From positions 20,833-84,832 of the forward strand of contig URCA01000013.1 in assembly GCA_900546265.1 (NCBI GenBank): 64,000 bases of DNA. The letters are read 5' to 3'. Numbering within the stretch: position 1 is the stretch's first letter; every line of letters starts with the position of its first letter. Positions 41,629 to 51,567 of the stretch are shown piece after piece. The notes under the pieces were generated by a model. That model was not told where the DNA came from, searched no databases, and saw only the letters and a list, made by a program, of their open reading frames with translations. The position numbers and the translations under genes were made by a program. The DNA comes from an uncultured Oscillospiraceae bacterium. GTDB lineage: Bacteria > Bacillota > Clostridia > Oscillospirales > Acutalibacteraceae.

Positions 41629-44541
41629 TTATTTCTCCAAGCCGAACTCCTCGCGCTTCATGGAAATCTCATTGTTGATATTGCGGGCCGCTTCCGTGAG
41701 CATCTTGGCCGGGTCCTCTCCTGCATTCACGACATCTTTAAACGCAAAGTCCATATATCGCTGCGTATAATAGCTCCCCGGAACCTCGGGAACGCCCTTC
41801 AGCCATTCCATCTGCGCCTTGATTTTTTCAAAATCCGCTTTTGACCAGGGAATGGAATACAAAGCCTCCAGATTGGCCGTCGGATAACGGGCCGCCGTTC
41901 CCATCGTGCTTTCCAATTCCTTGCCGAATTTCGCCTGCGTTTCGGCGCTCGTCCACCACTTGACAAATTCCCAAGCTTTTTCCGGCTGCTTGGATTTGGA
42001 CAGAATCATACAGGCGTTGACCTCGCCCGGGACCGTCCGATCGATTGTACCATCCTCTCGAACAGTTCCGGGAACGGATGTGAAATCCCAGATCCCTTCC
42101 AGCTCGGGAGCAAAAACCGACAGTTGATTGTACAAGCTGTAATCGCTGATGCCGATGGGAACCGAACCCGCGCGGAATTGGTTTAGGAAGTTGTACTCTT
42201 TGTATAAACCGTAGTCGGTATACAGGCTGGTCATAAAAGAAAACGCATCCACCGCCGTCGGGCTGTCGAGCAGCGTAGCCTTGGCGTCCTTGGTGTACAG
42301 CTCGCCGCCGTTCTGGAATAGGAGCAGCAGCAGATTTTTATAGTTCATGCCGCCCGTCGGCGTGGCTATCGCCGAGGGGAGACCGAAACTCATTTTGCTT
42401 TTCTGCAGCATTGGCAGCATCACGATAACATCGTCCCACGTCCGCGGAATCGCGAGACGAAGAGCGGATAGAATATCTTTCCGGTAGAACAGCACCGGGA
42501 AGGTCTGCGTTTCCGGCAGGCCGTAAACGCCTTGCTCAAAGGAGAGCGGTTCTACCGCGCTTTTATGGAAACGATCCGCAACCGATTGGTAATCGGGGAA
42601 GGACGCCAAATCCAATACGGCTCCCCGGAAAGCATAATTGCAGACATCGCTGGCGGACAGGGTCAAGGCAATATCCGGCCCTTTGCCGGCCAGGGTGGCC
42701 GGCAGCAGCGCCCCCATGGATATCAGCTGGATATTCGCGTTGATATGGGAGGTGCTTGAAAAATCGTTATCCGCCATGTTTTTAAGGATCTGCGCCTGAT
42801 CGCGCCCGCCCGTCATCCCATTTCCGACCCAGACGGATACCGCGTCCTTCTCGTCGCCATAGGACAAATTGTTGTAATCGTTAAAGAAAGAGGCGACAAA
42901 GCTGTTCACCTGATAGCCGCACTCCGAAAGAAATCCTGCGCCGGCTTTCGGAAGTGGCTGCCCGGCGGGGCTTAGCAGCAAGTAATCGATGGCCAGCGGC
43001 TGCATGCTTTCGGAGGATACCCAGGTGCCGAGAGAGCTGATATTCTGCTGAAAGGCATTAAAACGTTTGGCAATATCCTCCGGTTTTTCGATCATTTCCT
43101 TCGTCTGCATCAGCATGCGCTTGAAGATCTGGACGCTTTCTCCCTGCATGCCGGATTGTTGGACAATCTGATCGGCCGCCTTCTGCAAGCGCTCGTTTTG
43201 CACGCGCAGCTGGTTCAGCATGTCCGGCATGGTTTCCTTAAACTGATAGTCCCGGTACGGATCCGGCGTGGGGCCGGTCACCACCAAAATCTCGCGGTAT
43301 ATTTTGTTTAGCTCATTGACGATGTCGTTGACTTCCCGGATGATGTCCGCCAGTTTCCCCAAAGTGACTTCAAAGGTCAGGCTGTATTCCTTGTCCTTTT
43401 CAAAATAAAACGCATAATCCTCGCCGCCCTGTCCGAGCGTATACATGTTCCACTGCGTGCTGTAGGCGACGGCGTAATCGTTCAGCTCCTGATAAGGCAC
43501 TTCTCCGTTTATGTAGATTTTTCTGGAGGAAACCGAGCCGTTTTTGATGTTCTGGATGCCGCGGAAGCTGATTTGATATAACCCATCGGCCGGGACTTTG
43601 AAATTCCAGGTGATCGATTGCCCGTTTATCTGCCATTGTGTGGAGCCGATGCAGTTCAGTTTTAAATGAACCGGATCGCTGGGCTCCATGCCGGCGTTCG
43701 AGCGATCGTAGATAGGCACAAGCATCGGGTCCGATTTGGTATCCGCCCGCTCGCCCTGCAGCTTCACCGGTTCGGCCTGGGCTGGTTTAAGCTGTCGTTG
43801 GTCAAAATCCTGCTTGGCCTGCTGATAAGCCGGCGGCTGTTTCATCTGACATAGTACGATGCTCCCGATTTCCATCGGTTCCCGGACCGCTTCAAAGCGA
43901 AGGGTATGCTTTCCCTGTGTAAAATAAAATTGGAACGGTTCCGGGTAATAGCCGATCGAATCTTTCAGATAGGTCGTTTGCCACCGCGCGGCCTCTATTT
44001 GCTCCGGACGGATTTCATTGCCGTTGGGGGCGACGCGGATCGTGTTGCCGTCGGCGTCCTTTTTGTCTACCCAAACGCGGTCAAACACCACGGAGCGCAT
44101 TTGTTCAAAGGGCAGCTCGCCATCTATATAAACGGTGCGGATAATGGAAGAGGATTTTCCGCTGGTTGGGAAATAGTCCACCTGTATGGTATACAGGCCG
44201 TCCTGGGGAACATCGAATTCCCATTCGACATACCCCTCCTCTTTGGTGAGAAGCGCCTGCTTCCCGGCCGTTTCTCCCACCATGGGCGTATAGTCGGACT
44301 GCGTATAATTCTGTACCGGAATCGATATGGGCTGCTCCGGCCGCGCCGCCGACGAATATTTTTGAATGTAATCGGCATACGACTCTTTCAGCTCCATTTC
44401 GACCGGCGGCAGCGATACATAACTGGAGTACGCCTGTTCGGCGGCCCGGCCATTGCCAGCCAATGCATTTCCCAGAAGCAGCGTGCACAAACAAGCGGCC
44501 AATATTCTGTTCGGGAATTTTCGTCTCATCCGCATAGACAT
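41629..44541 (-). CDS. Two-part binding protein: glycan-binding beta-sandwiches fused to solute-binding protein (set B, copy 2)
   Basis: A 970-aa secreted protein. The signal peptide (MRRKFPNRILAACLCTLLLG) ends near GRAAEQ and has no lipobox at the cleavage site. Two galactose-binding-like beta-sandwiches (about residues 70-230 and 280-410) are followed by the helical connector with TGPTPDPYRDYQF. A family-1 solute-binding domain then runs from about residue 565 (SVWVGNGMTGGRDQAQIL, LAGKGPDIALTLSASD, VYGLPETQTFPVLFYRKDIL). The end NNEISMKREEFGLEK resembles that of its paralogue at 24151. It overlaps the GH78-like gene by 16 bases and immediately precedes the B1/B2 permeases. A dual role, holding polymer with the sandwiches and feeding the importer, is an inference. 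Confidence 0.87.
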   Translation of the reverse strand: MSMRMRRKFPNRILAACLCTLLLGNALAGNGRAAEQAYSSYVSLPPVEMELKESYADYIQKYSSAARPEQPISIPVQNYTQSDYTPMVGETAGKQALLTKEEGYVEWEFDVPQDGLYTIQVDYFPTSGKSSSIIRTVYIDGELPFEQMRSVVFDRVWVDKKDADGNTIRVAPNGNEIRPEQIEAARWQTTYLKDSIGYYPEPFQFYFTQGKHTLRFEAVREPMEIGSIVLCQMKQPPAYQQAKQDFDQRQLKPAQAEPVKLQGERADTKSDPMLVPIYDRSNAGMEPSDPVHLKLNCIGSTQWQINGQSITWNFKVPADGLYQISFRGIQNIKNGSVSSRKIYINGEVPYQELNDYAVAYSTQWNMYTLGQGGEDYAFYFEKDKEYSLTFEVTLGKLADIIREVNDIVNELNKIYREILVVTGPTPDPYRDYQFKETMPDMLNQLRVQNERLQKAADQIVQQSGMQGESVQIFKRMLMQTKEMIEKPEDIAKRFNAFQQNISSLGTWVSSESMQPLAIDYLLLSPAGQPLPKAGAGFLSECGYQVNSFVASFFNDYNNLSYGDEKDAVSVWVGNGMTGGRDQAQILKNMADNDFSSTSHINANIQLISMGALLPATLAGKGPDIALTLSASDVCNYAFRGAVLDLASFPDYQSVADRFHKSAVEPLSFEQGVYGLPETQTFPVLFYRKDILSALRLAIPRTWDDVIVMLPMLQKSKMSFGLPSAIATPTGGMNYKNLLLLLFQNGGELYTKDAKATLLDSPTAVDAFSFMTSLYTDYGLYKEYNFLNQFRAGSVPIGISDYSLYNQLSVFAPELEGIWDFTSVPGTVREDGTIDRTVPGEVNACMILSKSKQPEKAWEFVKWWTSAETQAKFGKELESTMGTAARYPTANLEALYSIPWSKADFEKIKAQMEWLKGVPEVPGSYYTQRYMDFAFKDVVNAGEDPAKMLTEAARNINNEISMKREEFGLEK

Positions 44542-46931
44542 GATAATGACTCATTCCTTTCCGTCAGCCGACACCCATTTACCACAAGGCATGTGGTTGG
44601 GCAGGAAACAAATCGGGTGGAAATGACCGGGGTGATTTCTTTCGGATGCGTGACCTCGAGAGTGAACGCGTCATCCTCGATGCGCCAAGCGGCGGTAATC
44701 TTTCCATAAGGCGTCGGGATGATCCCTTCCGCCCGCGTCAGCGTACAGGCGTGCGGCTCCACCTTGAACTGGCCGAATCCCGGGGTAAGCGGTTCGACGC
44801 CAAGCAGGAAGCCGGTTAACAGATGCGCGACCGCCGTGTCCGGATGAGAGCGATCCCCCCAGCCCTTTCCGTCCGTGAGCGGACTGGGCGGATACAGCAT
44901 ACATTCGGTCGTGGTGGCCGGGCCGTTTTCGTCCGCGATGCTGTCCAGCCAGTTCACATGAACCGGCTCACCGCCGGCGTAGGACAGGCCGGTTTTTCCG
45001 GTCAGGGCCTGATAGGCCTCTTGATCGAAACCATAGCGAAAACAGCCGCGGATAAACAGCGACACGATTTTTCCCATCACCAGATGGGAAGCAAACCATT
45101 TCCGCAGACTCTTCACTGCCGATGCCGCCTGTTCCTGGGTCAGGATCCCGACAGCCAAAGCCAGGCAGTTGGCCATATGGCAGTATTCCTCCGACGCGTA
45201 CCCCTTCATGAAGCATCCGGCATCCTCGCGCCAAAGGGCCCGCATAATGCCCTCTTTCATGGTTTCCGCCCGCTTTTTGAACTGGCGGAACCGCTCAAAG
45301 TCATTCAGCGCTTCGGCGAGCAGGGCGCCTTTGTAAAACGCATCGTACATCATGATGTTGTTATACGAAAATTTTCCCACGTCATTCAGTTCGTGATCCC
45401 ACAGGCCCTTCGAGGTGGCATACCGCTGAAAAAACAAGCCGTCTCCCTCTACGAACGACCATAGATAATCCAGATCGCGCACGGCCGTCAAATACAGGCC
45501 GGATACCTGTTCGGTATCGCCGGTGAATAATAGATAGTCCCAAAGAGTCGGCACAAACCAGGCGGAAAAAATATCCGATTCGTAATAGCCGTATTCACCG
45601 CTTTTGACAGGCTCCGTGTTTTCCGGATAGCATACGCCCCAAATATACCCCTCCGGCGTTTGATGCCGGGCGAACATCCGCAGGCTTTCCAGCATATATC
45701 GCGTATCGCTGAAGGCGTAATACACATTGCGTCCGGCCCAATCGAGGTCGCCGCTCCACGGCAGGCGATCCCGTTTAGCCCCGTCGGCAAGAAATGGCCG
45801 GGAATAGGTATACTGATAACGAGCGCTGGGGTCGGCGGAAAAATCCTCGCGCAGCAGGAGCCGCTCGCCGCTTGTCACTTCCAACCGGCTGACCATCGCC
45901 CACTTTTCGGTGGTTTGATAAAAGCCGATGGTTCCGCGCCGATAGGTGTCGTCCTGCCATTGCAGGATACTCTCTCCGTCTATGAAAACCTCCATACAGG
46001 CGCCCTGCAGCACCGTGCAAAATGCATACGTATAGTTGTCGTACAGCGGCTTTTCGAGCTTCTTTTCTCCGGCCGGATAATTGACGCCGTTTTTGCGATA
46101 ATACCACCGCAGCCAGCCGTCCAGACCCGCCTGAAACACATAGCCATTGTCCGGATCGGCGGCACGGACCATCCAGCCGATGCCCGAATGGCAGTCCGGA
46201 TTGACGGAAATCTGGCCCTCAAAGGTGAACCGGTAGTTTTCCCAATCACCGCCCTTCCGATAGATTCCCGCCGGGTTGCCTTTCGTCAGCGCGCGCACCA
46301 GCAGGGTGTTTTCCAGCACATCCCACGACTGCGCGCTTTCTATGGAGGAAATCTGCACCGTGTATGTACTGGAATACCAAAGCTGATTCAAGTCGGCCCG
46401 CGAGCAGAGAAAATGACCGTCATGATCGCTCATATCGGCAGTGTAATAGATATAAAAATCGTCGATTTCCACGTCGCCCGGGGTATCGAGTGTGAAAAGC
46501 ACAAAGCGCTGCTGGCCCTGGATCAGCGGGAACCGGTATTTTCCCGTGCGGTGGAGGGTATACAGCTCGTACCGGTTGGGGTTGGCGGGCAGAACCGGCA
46601 GCTCTACCCCCAGATACTTGCAGCAGCCCCGCAGGAAATCGCCGGTTTCACGATGATCCCTATCCAGCAGATAGGGATACCAATCCGAATAGGCAAGTCT
46701 CAATACCGGTTCGCCCTTCTGCGCTTTTACGGATATGACCGGGTATCCGCCGGGGCTGGAGCGTCCGAGATCCAGGATGAGGTACGGTTTGTCTTCGCCT
46801 TCTTTATATTGCAGCGTATAGGCTCTCTCCGGCTCGATCCGGACGGTGCCTTCCGTATACTTCACGCTCTGCGCTCTGCACACCCTATCCTTCGGCGTTA
46901 ACAGATAAGGGGCCGCCTGTTCCATAGTCAT
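44526..46931 (-). CDS. GH78-like alpha-L-rhamnosidase with inserted LamG-type domain
   Basis: An 801-aa protein without signal peptide. The N-terminal beta-region (to about 230) resembles the accessory domains of family 78 rhamnosidases. An (alpha/alpha)6 barrel follows from about 390, with GAKRDRLPWSGDLDWAGRN, the equivalent of the family's RDxRxxWxGD acid-catalyst block, then YESDIFSAWFVPTLWDYL, a GLWDHELND segment and a C-terminal beta-domain (FGQFKVEPH). Between these, about residues 230-365, sits a LamG/concanavalin-like insertion (FTFEGQISVNPD, WMVRAADPDNGYVFQAGLDG). ATG 46931 suits GCGAGG better than ATG 46937. Being cytoplasmic, it would act on imported rhamnose-containing oligosaccharides, a clue to the cluster's substrate. 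Confidence 0.8.
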   Translation of the reverse strand: MTMEQAAPYLLTPKDRVCRAQSVKYTEGTVRIEPERAYTLQYKEGEDKPYLILDLGRSSPGGYPVISVKAQKGEPVLRLAYSDWYPYLLDRDHRETGDFLRGCCKYLGVELPVLPANPNRYELYTLHRTGKYRFPLIQGQQRFVLFTLDTPGDVEIDDFYIYYTADMSDHDGHFLCSRADLNQLWYSSTYTVQISSIESAQSWDVLENTLLVRALTKGNPAGIYRKGGDWENYRFTFEGQISVNPDCHSGIGWMVRAADPDNGYVFQAGLDGWLRWYYRKNGVNYPAGEKKLEKPLYDNYTYAFCTVLQGACMEVFIDGESILQWQDDTYRRGTIGFYQTTEKWAMVSRLEVTSGERLLLREDFSADPSARYQYTYSRPFLADGAKRDRLPWSGDLDWAGRNVYYAFSDTRYMLESLRMFARHQTPEGYIWGVCYPENTEPVKSGEYGYYESDIFSAWFVPTLWDYLLFTGDTEQVSGLYLTAVRDLDYLWSFVEGDGLFFQRYATSKGLWDHELNDVGKFSYNNIMMYDAFYKGALLAEALNDFERFRQFKKRAETMKEGIMRALWREDAGCFMKGYASEEYCHMANCLALAVGILTQEQAASAVKSLRKWFASHLVMGKIVSLFIRGCFRYGFDQEAYQALTGKTGLSYAGGEPVHVNWLDSIADENGPATTTECMLYPPSPLTDGKGWGDRSHPDTAVAHLLTGFLLGVEPLTPGFGQFKVEPHACTLTRAEGIIPTPYGKITAAWRIEDDAFTLEVTHPKEITPVISTRFVSCPTTCLVVNGCRLTERNESLSCLCG

Positions 46932-46967
46932 CGTCATTACCTCGCAAAAATCTATCGGATTTTAACA

Positions 46968-47939
46968 TCAGCCCACAATACCGCTTCGGGCAATACTTTG
47001 GACAAAGAATTTTTGGGTGATCAAATACAGGATCACAACCGGGGTGATTAACAGGAAAAATTTGGGGCTCTCCAGTATGGCGGAGGCCAGGGTAGCCCCG
47101 GAGCCCATGGAGGTAAACACCATGCCGTAAAGCTGATTGGCCAGGGTGGGTATCTGCGGGTAAAAGATGCTGGAATAGGTCGTATCGTTCCATTGCCACA
47201 CGAAGGAAAACAGGAAAACCGTGACAAGCATGGGGATGGAACTTGGAAGCATGATCCGCACGAACGTTTTAAACGGCCCGCAGCCGTCTATATACGCCGC
47301 TTCCTCCAGGACCAGGGGCATGTTTTTGAAATGCTGGCGAAGCAGGTAGATATACAAGCCGTTTTTAAAGCCCAGGGCCGTTGTGGACAGCAGCAGGAAC
47401 GGCCAATACGTGTTTATCAGGTCGATCCCGGAAAAAACGCCCGAAAACTGAAAAATATTCAGTATGCCGAAAAAGTGAAACCGTATATACAAAGGCAGCA
47501 AAATGAGCTGCGGCGGTATCACCAGGGTCAACACGGCCATTCCGAACAGCAGCTTGTGACCTCTGAATTTGAACCGGGCAATGCCATAAGCGACCAGGGC
47601 GCAGGAAGCCAGCTGCAGCAGGCTCTGCACCGTGCAGAACGCTATGGTGCGCAGCAGAGTGATCGGATACTTTACGGAATCCAGCACCAGACGGTAATTC
47701 CGCAGCGTCGGATACTTGGGAACAAACACCACCGTCGCGTCCACAACGTCCTGCGCGCTTTTGATCGACGTGGAAAACTTAACAATCAGCGGATAAAGAA
47801 TCATAAAGGATAAGCCGATAATCAGTACGGCCCGCAGGACGGACCAGCAGAACGACAGGGCTTTCTGGCGGACCGCCCTGCGGCTCCAGCGCTTTTTTTG
47901 GAACACCGAGCCGGCTTTCCTTTTCAGGCTATTCGTCAT
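46968..47939 (-). CDS. Carbohydrate ABC transporter permease A2 (copy 2)
   Basis: A 323-aa MalG-type permease with a strongly basic N-terminus (MTNSLKRKAGSVFQKKRWSRR). ATG 47939 follows AGAGGAG and starts 13 bases after the upstream permease stops; the longer open frame would overlap that gene. The EAA loop LVLEEAAYIDGCGPFKTFVR is near residues 206-230; the end QKFFVQSIARSGIVG is family-typical. The gene is the equivalent of 23155 and shares its length exactly (323 aa). Confidence 0.92.
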   Translation of the reverse strand: MTNSLKRKAGSVFQKKRWSRRAVRQKALSFCWSVLRAVLIIGLSFMILYPLIVKFSTSIKSAQDVVDATVVFVPKYPTLRNYRLVLDSVKYPITLLRTIAFCTVQSLLQLASCALVAYGIARFKFRGHKLLFGMAVLTLVIPPQLILLPLYIRFHFFGILNIFQFSGVFSGIDLINTYWPFLLLSTTALGFKNGLYIYLLRQHFKNMPLVLEEAAYIDGCGPFKTFVRIMLPSSIPMLVTVFLFSFVWQWNDTTYSSIFYPQIPTLANQLYGMVFTSMGSGATLASAILESPKFFLLITPVVILYLITQKFFVQSIARSGIVG

Positions 47940-47952
47940 GTTGCTTCTCCTC

Positions 47953-48888
47953 TCAGCGGTCCTCATAGTAGACAAATTTGGACAGGACAAAGATGACCAG
48001 TCCGACGACTGCGAAAATCAAGGAGAAATAAATCAACCCTTTTGCCGAGCTATAGCCGAATTGATTTTGGCTCAAAGCGGTTTGATACATATCCATAATC
48101 ACGGTGTTAGTCGAGCCGCCCAGCTGATCCACCACGGTGTATACGCTGTTGACCAACACGACCGGGCTGATCATCGGCAAGGTGATTTTCCAAAAGTTTT
48201 CCCAGCCCGTCGCGCCTTCAATGGAGGAGGCTTCATACAGGGAGGGCGAAATGCCCTGCAGGCCGGCCAAAAATATGAGGATCTGGACGCCCGACGACAT
48301 GGTAATCGTATAGATTTTCCCCACCAGCTCCGATACGAACGAGAACAGCTGCGGTGAAAACGTCGTGCCCAGCAGCTCCATCAGGCCCTTAACCATGCTG
48401 GTTTTGTCCTCGTTGCCGCTCAGGGAAACCTCGCCAGACACCGCATGGATGGCGTATTTCATCAGCGAGTCGTTGTTGGACACGGCGGCAATCCCGGAGG
48501 CCATGATGACCGGCAGGAAGAAAATCGCCCTGGCCAGTCCGCGGCCCCTGAATTTCTGATTCAGCAGCGTGGCTACGAAAAAGCTGTATAGGACAATCGC
48601 CGGAGAGGTCAGCAAAAGCTCGCCCAGGCTTTTCAGAACGCTGTCGAAGTAACCGACCTGTACAAATAAAACCTGGCGGAAATTATCGAGCCCCACGGGG
48701 AGCAGCTGCATCCCCTCGCCGGTCAGCGACAGCTTGCTGAAGCCCAGAATGAAGTATAAAATCAGCGGGGAAAGGAAAAAAAGGACAAAGCCGATCGCAA
48801 AGGGAAGCGCAAAGGCGTAGCCCCACCGGGTGCGTTTTTTCTCCAGAGAAATGGATTTTCGTTTTCTCGTTTTGGCCGCTTCACTCAC
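47953..48888 (-). CDS. Sugar ABC transporter permease A1 (copy 2)
   Basis: A 311-aa MalF-type permease, equivalent to 22229. GTG 48888 has GGAGGG 8 bases upstream and overlaps the DUF5696 stop by 8 bases (GTGAGTGA), which indicates coupling. A longer reading from ATG 48909 lacks a spaced ribosome binding site. It shares the LNQKFRGRGLARAIFFLPVI segment and the large extracytoplasmic insert with A1 of the first cluster. The EAA loop SLYEASSIEGATGWENFWK is near residues 212-236. Confidence 0.9.
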   Translation of the reverse strand: MSEAAKTRKRKSISLEKKRTRWGYAFALPFAIGFVLFFLSPLILYFILGFSKLSLTGEGMQLLPVGLDNFRQVLFVQVGYFDSVLKSLGELLLTSPAIVLYSFFVATLLNQKFRGRGLARAIFFLPVIMASGIAAVSNNDSLMKYAIHAVSGEVSLSGNEDKTSMVKGLMELLGTTFSPQLFSFVSELVGKIYTITMSSGVQILIFLAGLQGISPSLYEASSIEGATGWENFWKITLPMISPVVLVNSVYTVVDQLGGSTNTVIMDMYQTALSQNQFGYSSAKGLIYFSLIFAVVGLVIFVLSKFVYYEDR

Positions 48889-51532
48889 CGGTTTTTCCCT
48901 CCTCCACACGCGTAAAGCCCTTCGCCTCTATGCGGATATCCCCGACAGAGACGGGCGCCTCGTTATAATTGACGTACAGCACGACACCGTTATCAAAAGC
49001 CGTGCGGTTGACGCCCTTCGCCACCTGTTCGTGACCGACAATCTTTGCCGCCTGACAGTCTTTCAGGGCCGTGTTCATTTCCTGGTACAGGGCCGCGGCC
49101 TGTTGCAGCCACAGCTTATAATTCACGCCGTACATATTGTACCGGGTGTCCTTCAGCTCGTAGTTGTCCCGATAGATGAATTCGAAGCTGGGGATAGAGC
49201 CGGATTCGATCAGGGCCAGCCTGTCGGAAGCGAAATCGCCGGTATAGTTCATGGGCTCCGCCGCCATGGGGACAACCCCATGCAGAACCATCTGATAAAA
49301 GGGGATCGAGCGGTCGCACATGTAATGCTGCTCCGAGGTCAAGGGGAGATCCGTAATCATGCTCACACCCGCCAGCGCGTACGCATTGGGCGCTTGCACC
49401 GAGACCTTGCACTCTTTGCCCAGCTTCTCGATCTGTTCCTGAACCAGTCGCAGGCTCCGCTGCCTGTCGATAATCTCCCTATCGTTGTAATCACTCGTCA
49501 GCCGGGCTCCCAGCGTCCCAACGCTTAACCCGTTCACGCCGCGGGCTTTCAAATCGGCCGCCACGCCGGCTATCATGGACGCATATTCTCGGGGAGATAC
49601 CACGACGGCGGAAGACCCCTTGATCCGCTCAAAGGTGGTCAGCTTGTATTCGTAGAGGTAGGCGATCCGCTTGTTCAGCATGCGGGCGCCCATCTGCTTT
49701 GGCTGGAAGCCGTCCAGCCAGGAGTCGTCCTTAACCACCTGGAATTCAGCGGCCGGATAAAAATCTATTTGATTTTTCTGCACATAGTCCAGCAGCGCGC
49801 TGAAGCCTTTCTGTCCGCCCAGCGCCTTCATGAGATCGATTTTATTAAAGAACGCGTTCTCCCGCCCGCCGTTGGCCCAATCGCTGAGTTCCAGAATGGG
49901 GGAGGCGACCCCCGCCTGCTTCAGTTCCGATAAAATAGAGACGGTTTCCTGATAGGTTGTCAGCGCTTTCGGGCGATCCACCGGTATGCCCAGAATGGAT
50001 TGCTTATCCGTCACCGCGCCGATCACCCGCAGATGGAACGGCAGTTCCGGACCAAATTCCGCCTGCTTGATTTTGTTCTGTTTCAGCAGATAGCTGCGGT
50101 AAGCGGACGCCATGCCGCTGTAATTCGCGTCGGCATCCTCCAGGGCGACGTACCGAACCTGCATGTCGCCGGAGAGAGGCTCCTTGGGGAAAATATCAAT
50201 ATCGGCCACATTGATGACAGAGGTGGTCTGGTGATAGGGCCGGTATACCCGGAAGCGCGGCCCTACGTGATTGTAGGAATGGATTCTTCCGCTGACATCC
50301 GCGTCGATAAACATGGAGCCGTCGCCGTCCTCCACAATCCCCAGGAAGGCCGTGCCGCCCTGCTTCAATCCGAAAACCGGCAGCATGGCGCGGACATCCG
50401 TCTTCTGCTCCTTGGGCGCTTCCTCGAACAGCAGATCCTCTCCATACAGCAGTTCAGTCTCGTAGGGCTCCAGGTTCGTTTTGCCGTTATTCAGCTCGAT
50501 CAGCGCGCCAGAACCGCCGGGAACCAGCATGTAGCCCTGTTCGCCGGCGCCGGCGGCGCCGAAGTAGGGCAGCAGCCAGAAGTCCGTCACCTGCATGACC
50601 TCTGTGTCGTACTGGACGCTTCCCTCTGGGATTTTCACCACCAGGTCGTTGCCGTCCAGGCGGTATTCCAGCCGCAGCGACACCGAATAATCCGCTTTTT
50701 TCGCAATATTCACCTGATTGTCCTGTTCATCCCGGCGCATATCCTCCAGGGTATAGCCGATATCCGTGAACACCTTCTGAACGATTTCCATCATGAAATC
50801 CGACGCAACCTGTTCTCCTGGAGAATCAAATTGCAGTGTTCCCGGCGTCACAAAATAGTAAATCGGGCGTTCCTTCAGGATCGGAAAGATTTCTAAAAAC
50901 AGCGCTTTGTCCGCATCGGTGGGCAGGTCGTTGAGCGCCACTCTTTTGTAATACGAGTGGAAGGTAGCCAGGGCGTCCTCGTCGGTGATTTTGCCTTCAA
51001 GCTCTTGATAACGGCTCTCGGACAAGGCTTTGGGGACAATGAAGGTTTTGGGCTTCTCCCCAAGCAGATAATTGACGCCGACGCCATTTTCCAGCGGATA
51101 GAAGCTATACTGCTGCAAAGAAACGCTTTGCGCGAAGGAGTTGACCTCCGTGGCCTTGCCGGAGACCTCATATGTCATCAGGATCTGTGAGCTCAGCTGT
51201 TCCAGGTTCACCCCCTGCGCCAGGGCGTCGTCGAACCGGCCGGTGGGGTTCGATGTCCAAACAGCGCCTGTCCGCTTGTTTTTCAGCAGAATCTCCGCCG
51301 TATCCCCTTGGATATACAATTCCATATCCCCGGAGCCGGCCGCGAGGAAGGCGTCCTGCGCGGCTTTTATTCTGGAATCATAGGCTTCATCCACGATTTG
51401 AGAAGAGACAGGGCCTTTCCGGGAGGCCGCGCTTTCCTCCGATTCCGTGCCGCAGCCCACGCTTCCCAGCAGGAGCACCGCGCATAGCCCTGCCAGCGCC
51501 CCCCTGCGCAGATGACCCAACAGCTTGTTCAT
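48881..51532 (-). CDS. DUF5696-like lipoprotein (copy 2)
   Basis: An 883-aa protein starting at ATG 51532 (GGAAAGGAATG upstream) with a lipoprotein signal ending in LLGSVGC; upstream in-frame codons overlap the Yip1 gene. The N-terminal beta-rich part (to about residue 480) includes YMLVPGGSGALIELNNGKT and MLPVFGLKQGGTAFLGIVED. A TIM-barrel-like part follows (LILEL-type strand SPILELSDWANGG, VNGLSVGTLGARLTSDYN, GVSMITDLPLTS). A C-terminal beta-sandwich (NGVVLYVNYNEAPVSVGDI) closes it. That architecture resembles retaining glycosidases of large TIM-barrel clans, but the activity is untested. It is about 155 residues longer than copy 1 at 30951 and, unlike it, lipidated. Confidence 0.82.
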   Translation of the reverse strand: MNKLLGHLRRGALAGLCAVLLLGSVGCGTESEESAASRKGPVSSQIVDEAYDSRIKAAQDAFLAAGSGDMELYIQGDTAEILLKNKRTGAVWTSNPTGRFDDALAQGVNLEQLSSQILMTYEVSGKATEVNSFAQSVSLQQYSFYPLENGVGVNYLLGEKPKTFIVPKALSESRYQELEGKITDEDALATFHSYYKRVALNDLPTDADKALFLEIFPILKERPIYYFVTPGTLQFDSPGEQVASDFMMEIVQKVFTDIGYTLEDMRRDEQDNQVNIAKKADYSVSLRLEYRLDGNDLVVKIPEGSVQYDTEVMQVTDFWLLPYFGAAGAGEQGYMLVPGGSGALIELNNGKTNLEPYETELLYGEDLLFEEAPKEQKTDVRAMLPVFGLKQGGTAFLGIVEDGDGSMFIDADVSGRIHSYNHVGPRFRVYRPYHQTTSVINVADIDIFPKEPLSGDMQVRYVALEDADANYSGMASAYRSYLLKQNKIKQAEFGPELPFHLRVIGAVTDKQSILGIPVDRPKALTTYQETVSILSELKQAGVASPILELSDWANGGRENAFFNKIDLMKALGGQKGFSALLDYVQKNQIDFYPAAEFQVVKDDSWLDGFQPKQMGARMLNKRIAYLYEYKLTTFERIKGSSAVVVSPREYASMIAGVAADLKARGVNGLSVGTLGARLTSDYNDREIIDRQRSLRLVQEQIEKLGKECKVSVQAPNAYALAGVSMITDLPLTSEQHYMCDRSIPFYQMVLHGVVPMAAEPMNYTGDFASDRLALIESGSIPSFEFIYRDNYELKDTRYNMYGVNYKLWLQQAAALYQEMNTALKDCQAAKIVGHEQVAKGVNRTAFDNGVVLYVNYNEAPVSVGDIRIEAKGFTRVEEGKTGE

Positions 51533-51567
51533 GGTAATCCACATTCCTTTCCGGATACGGTCTACGG

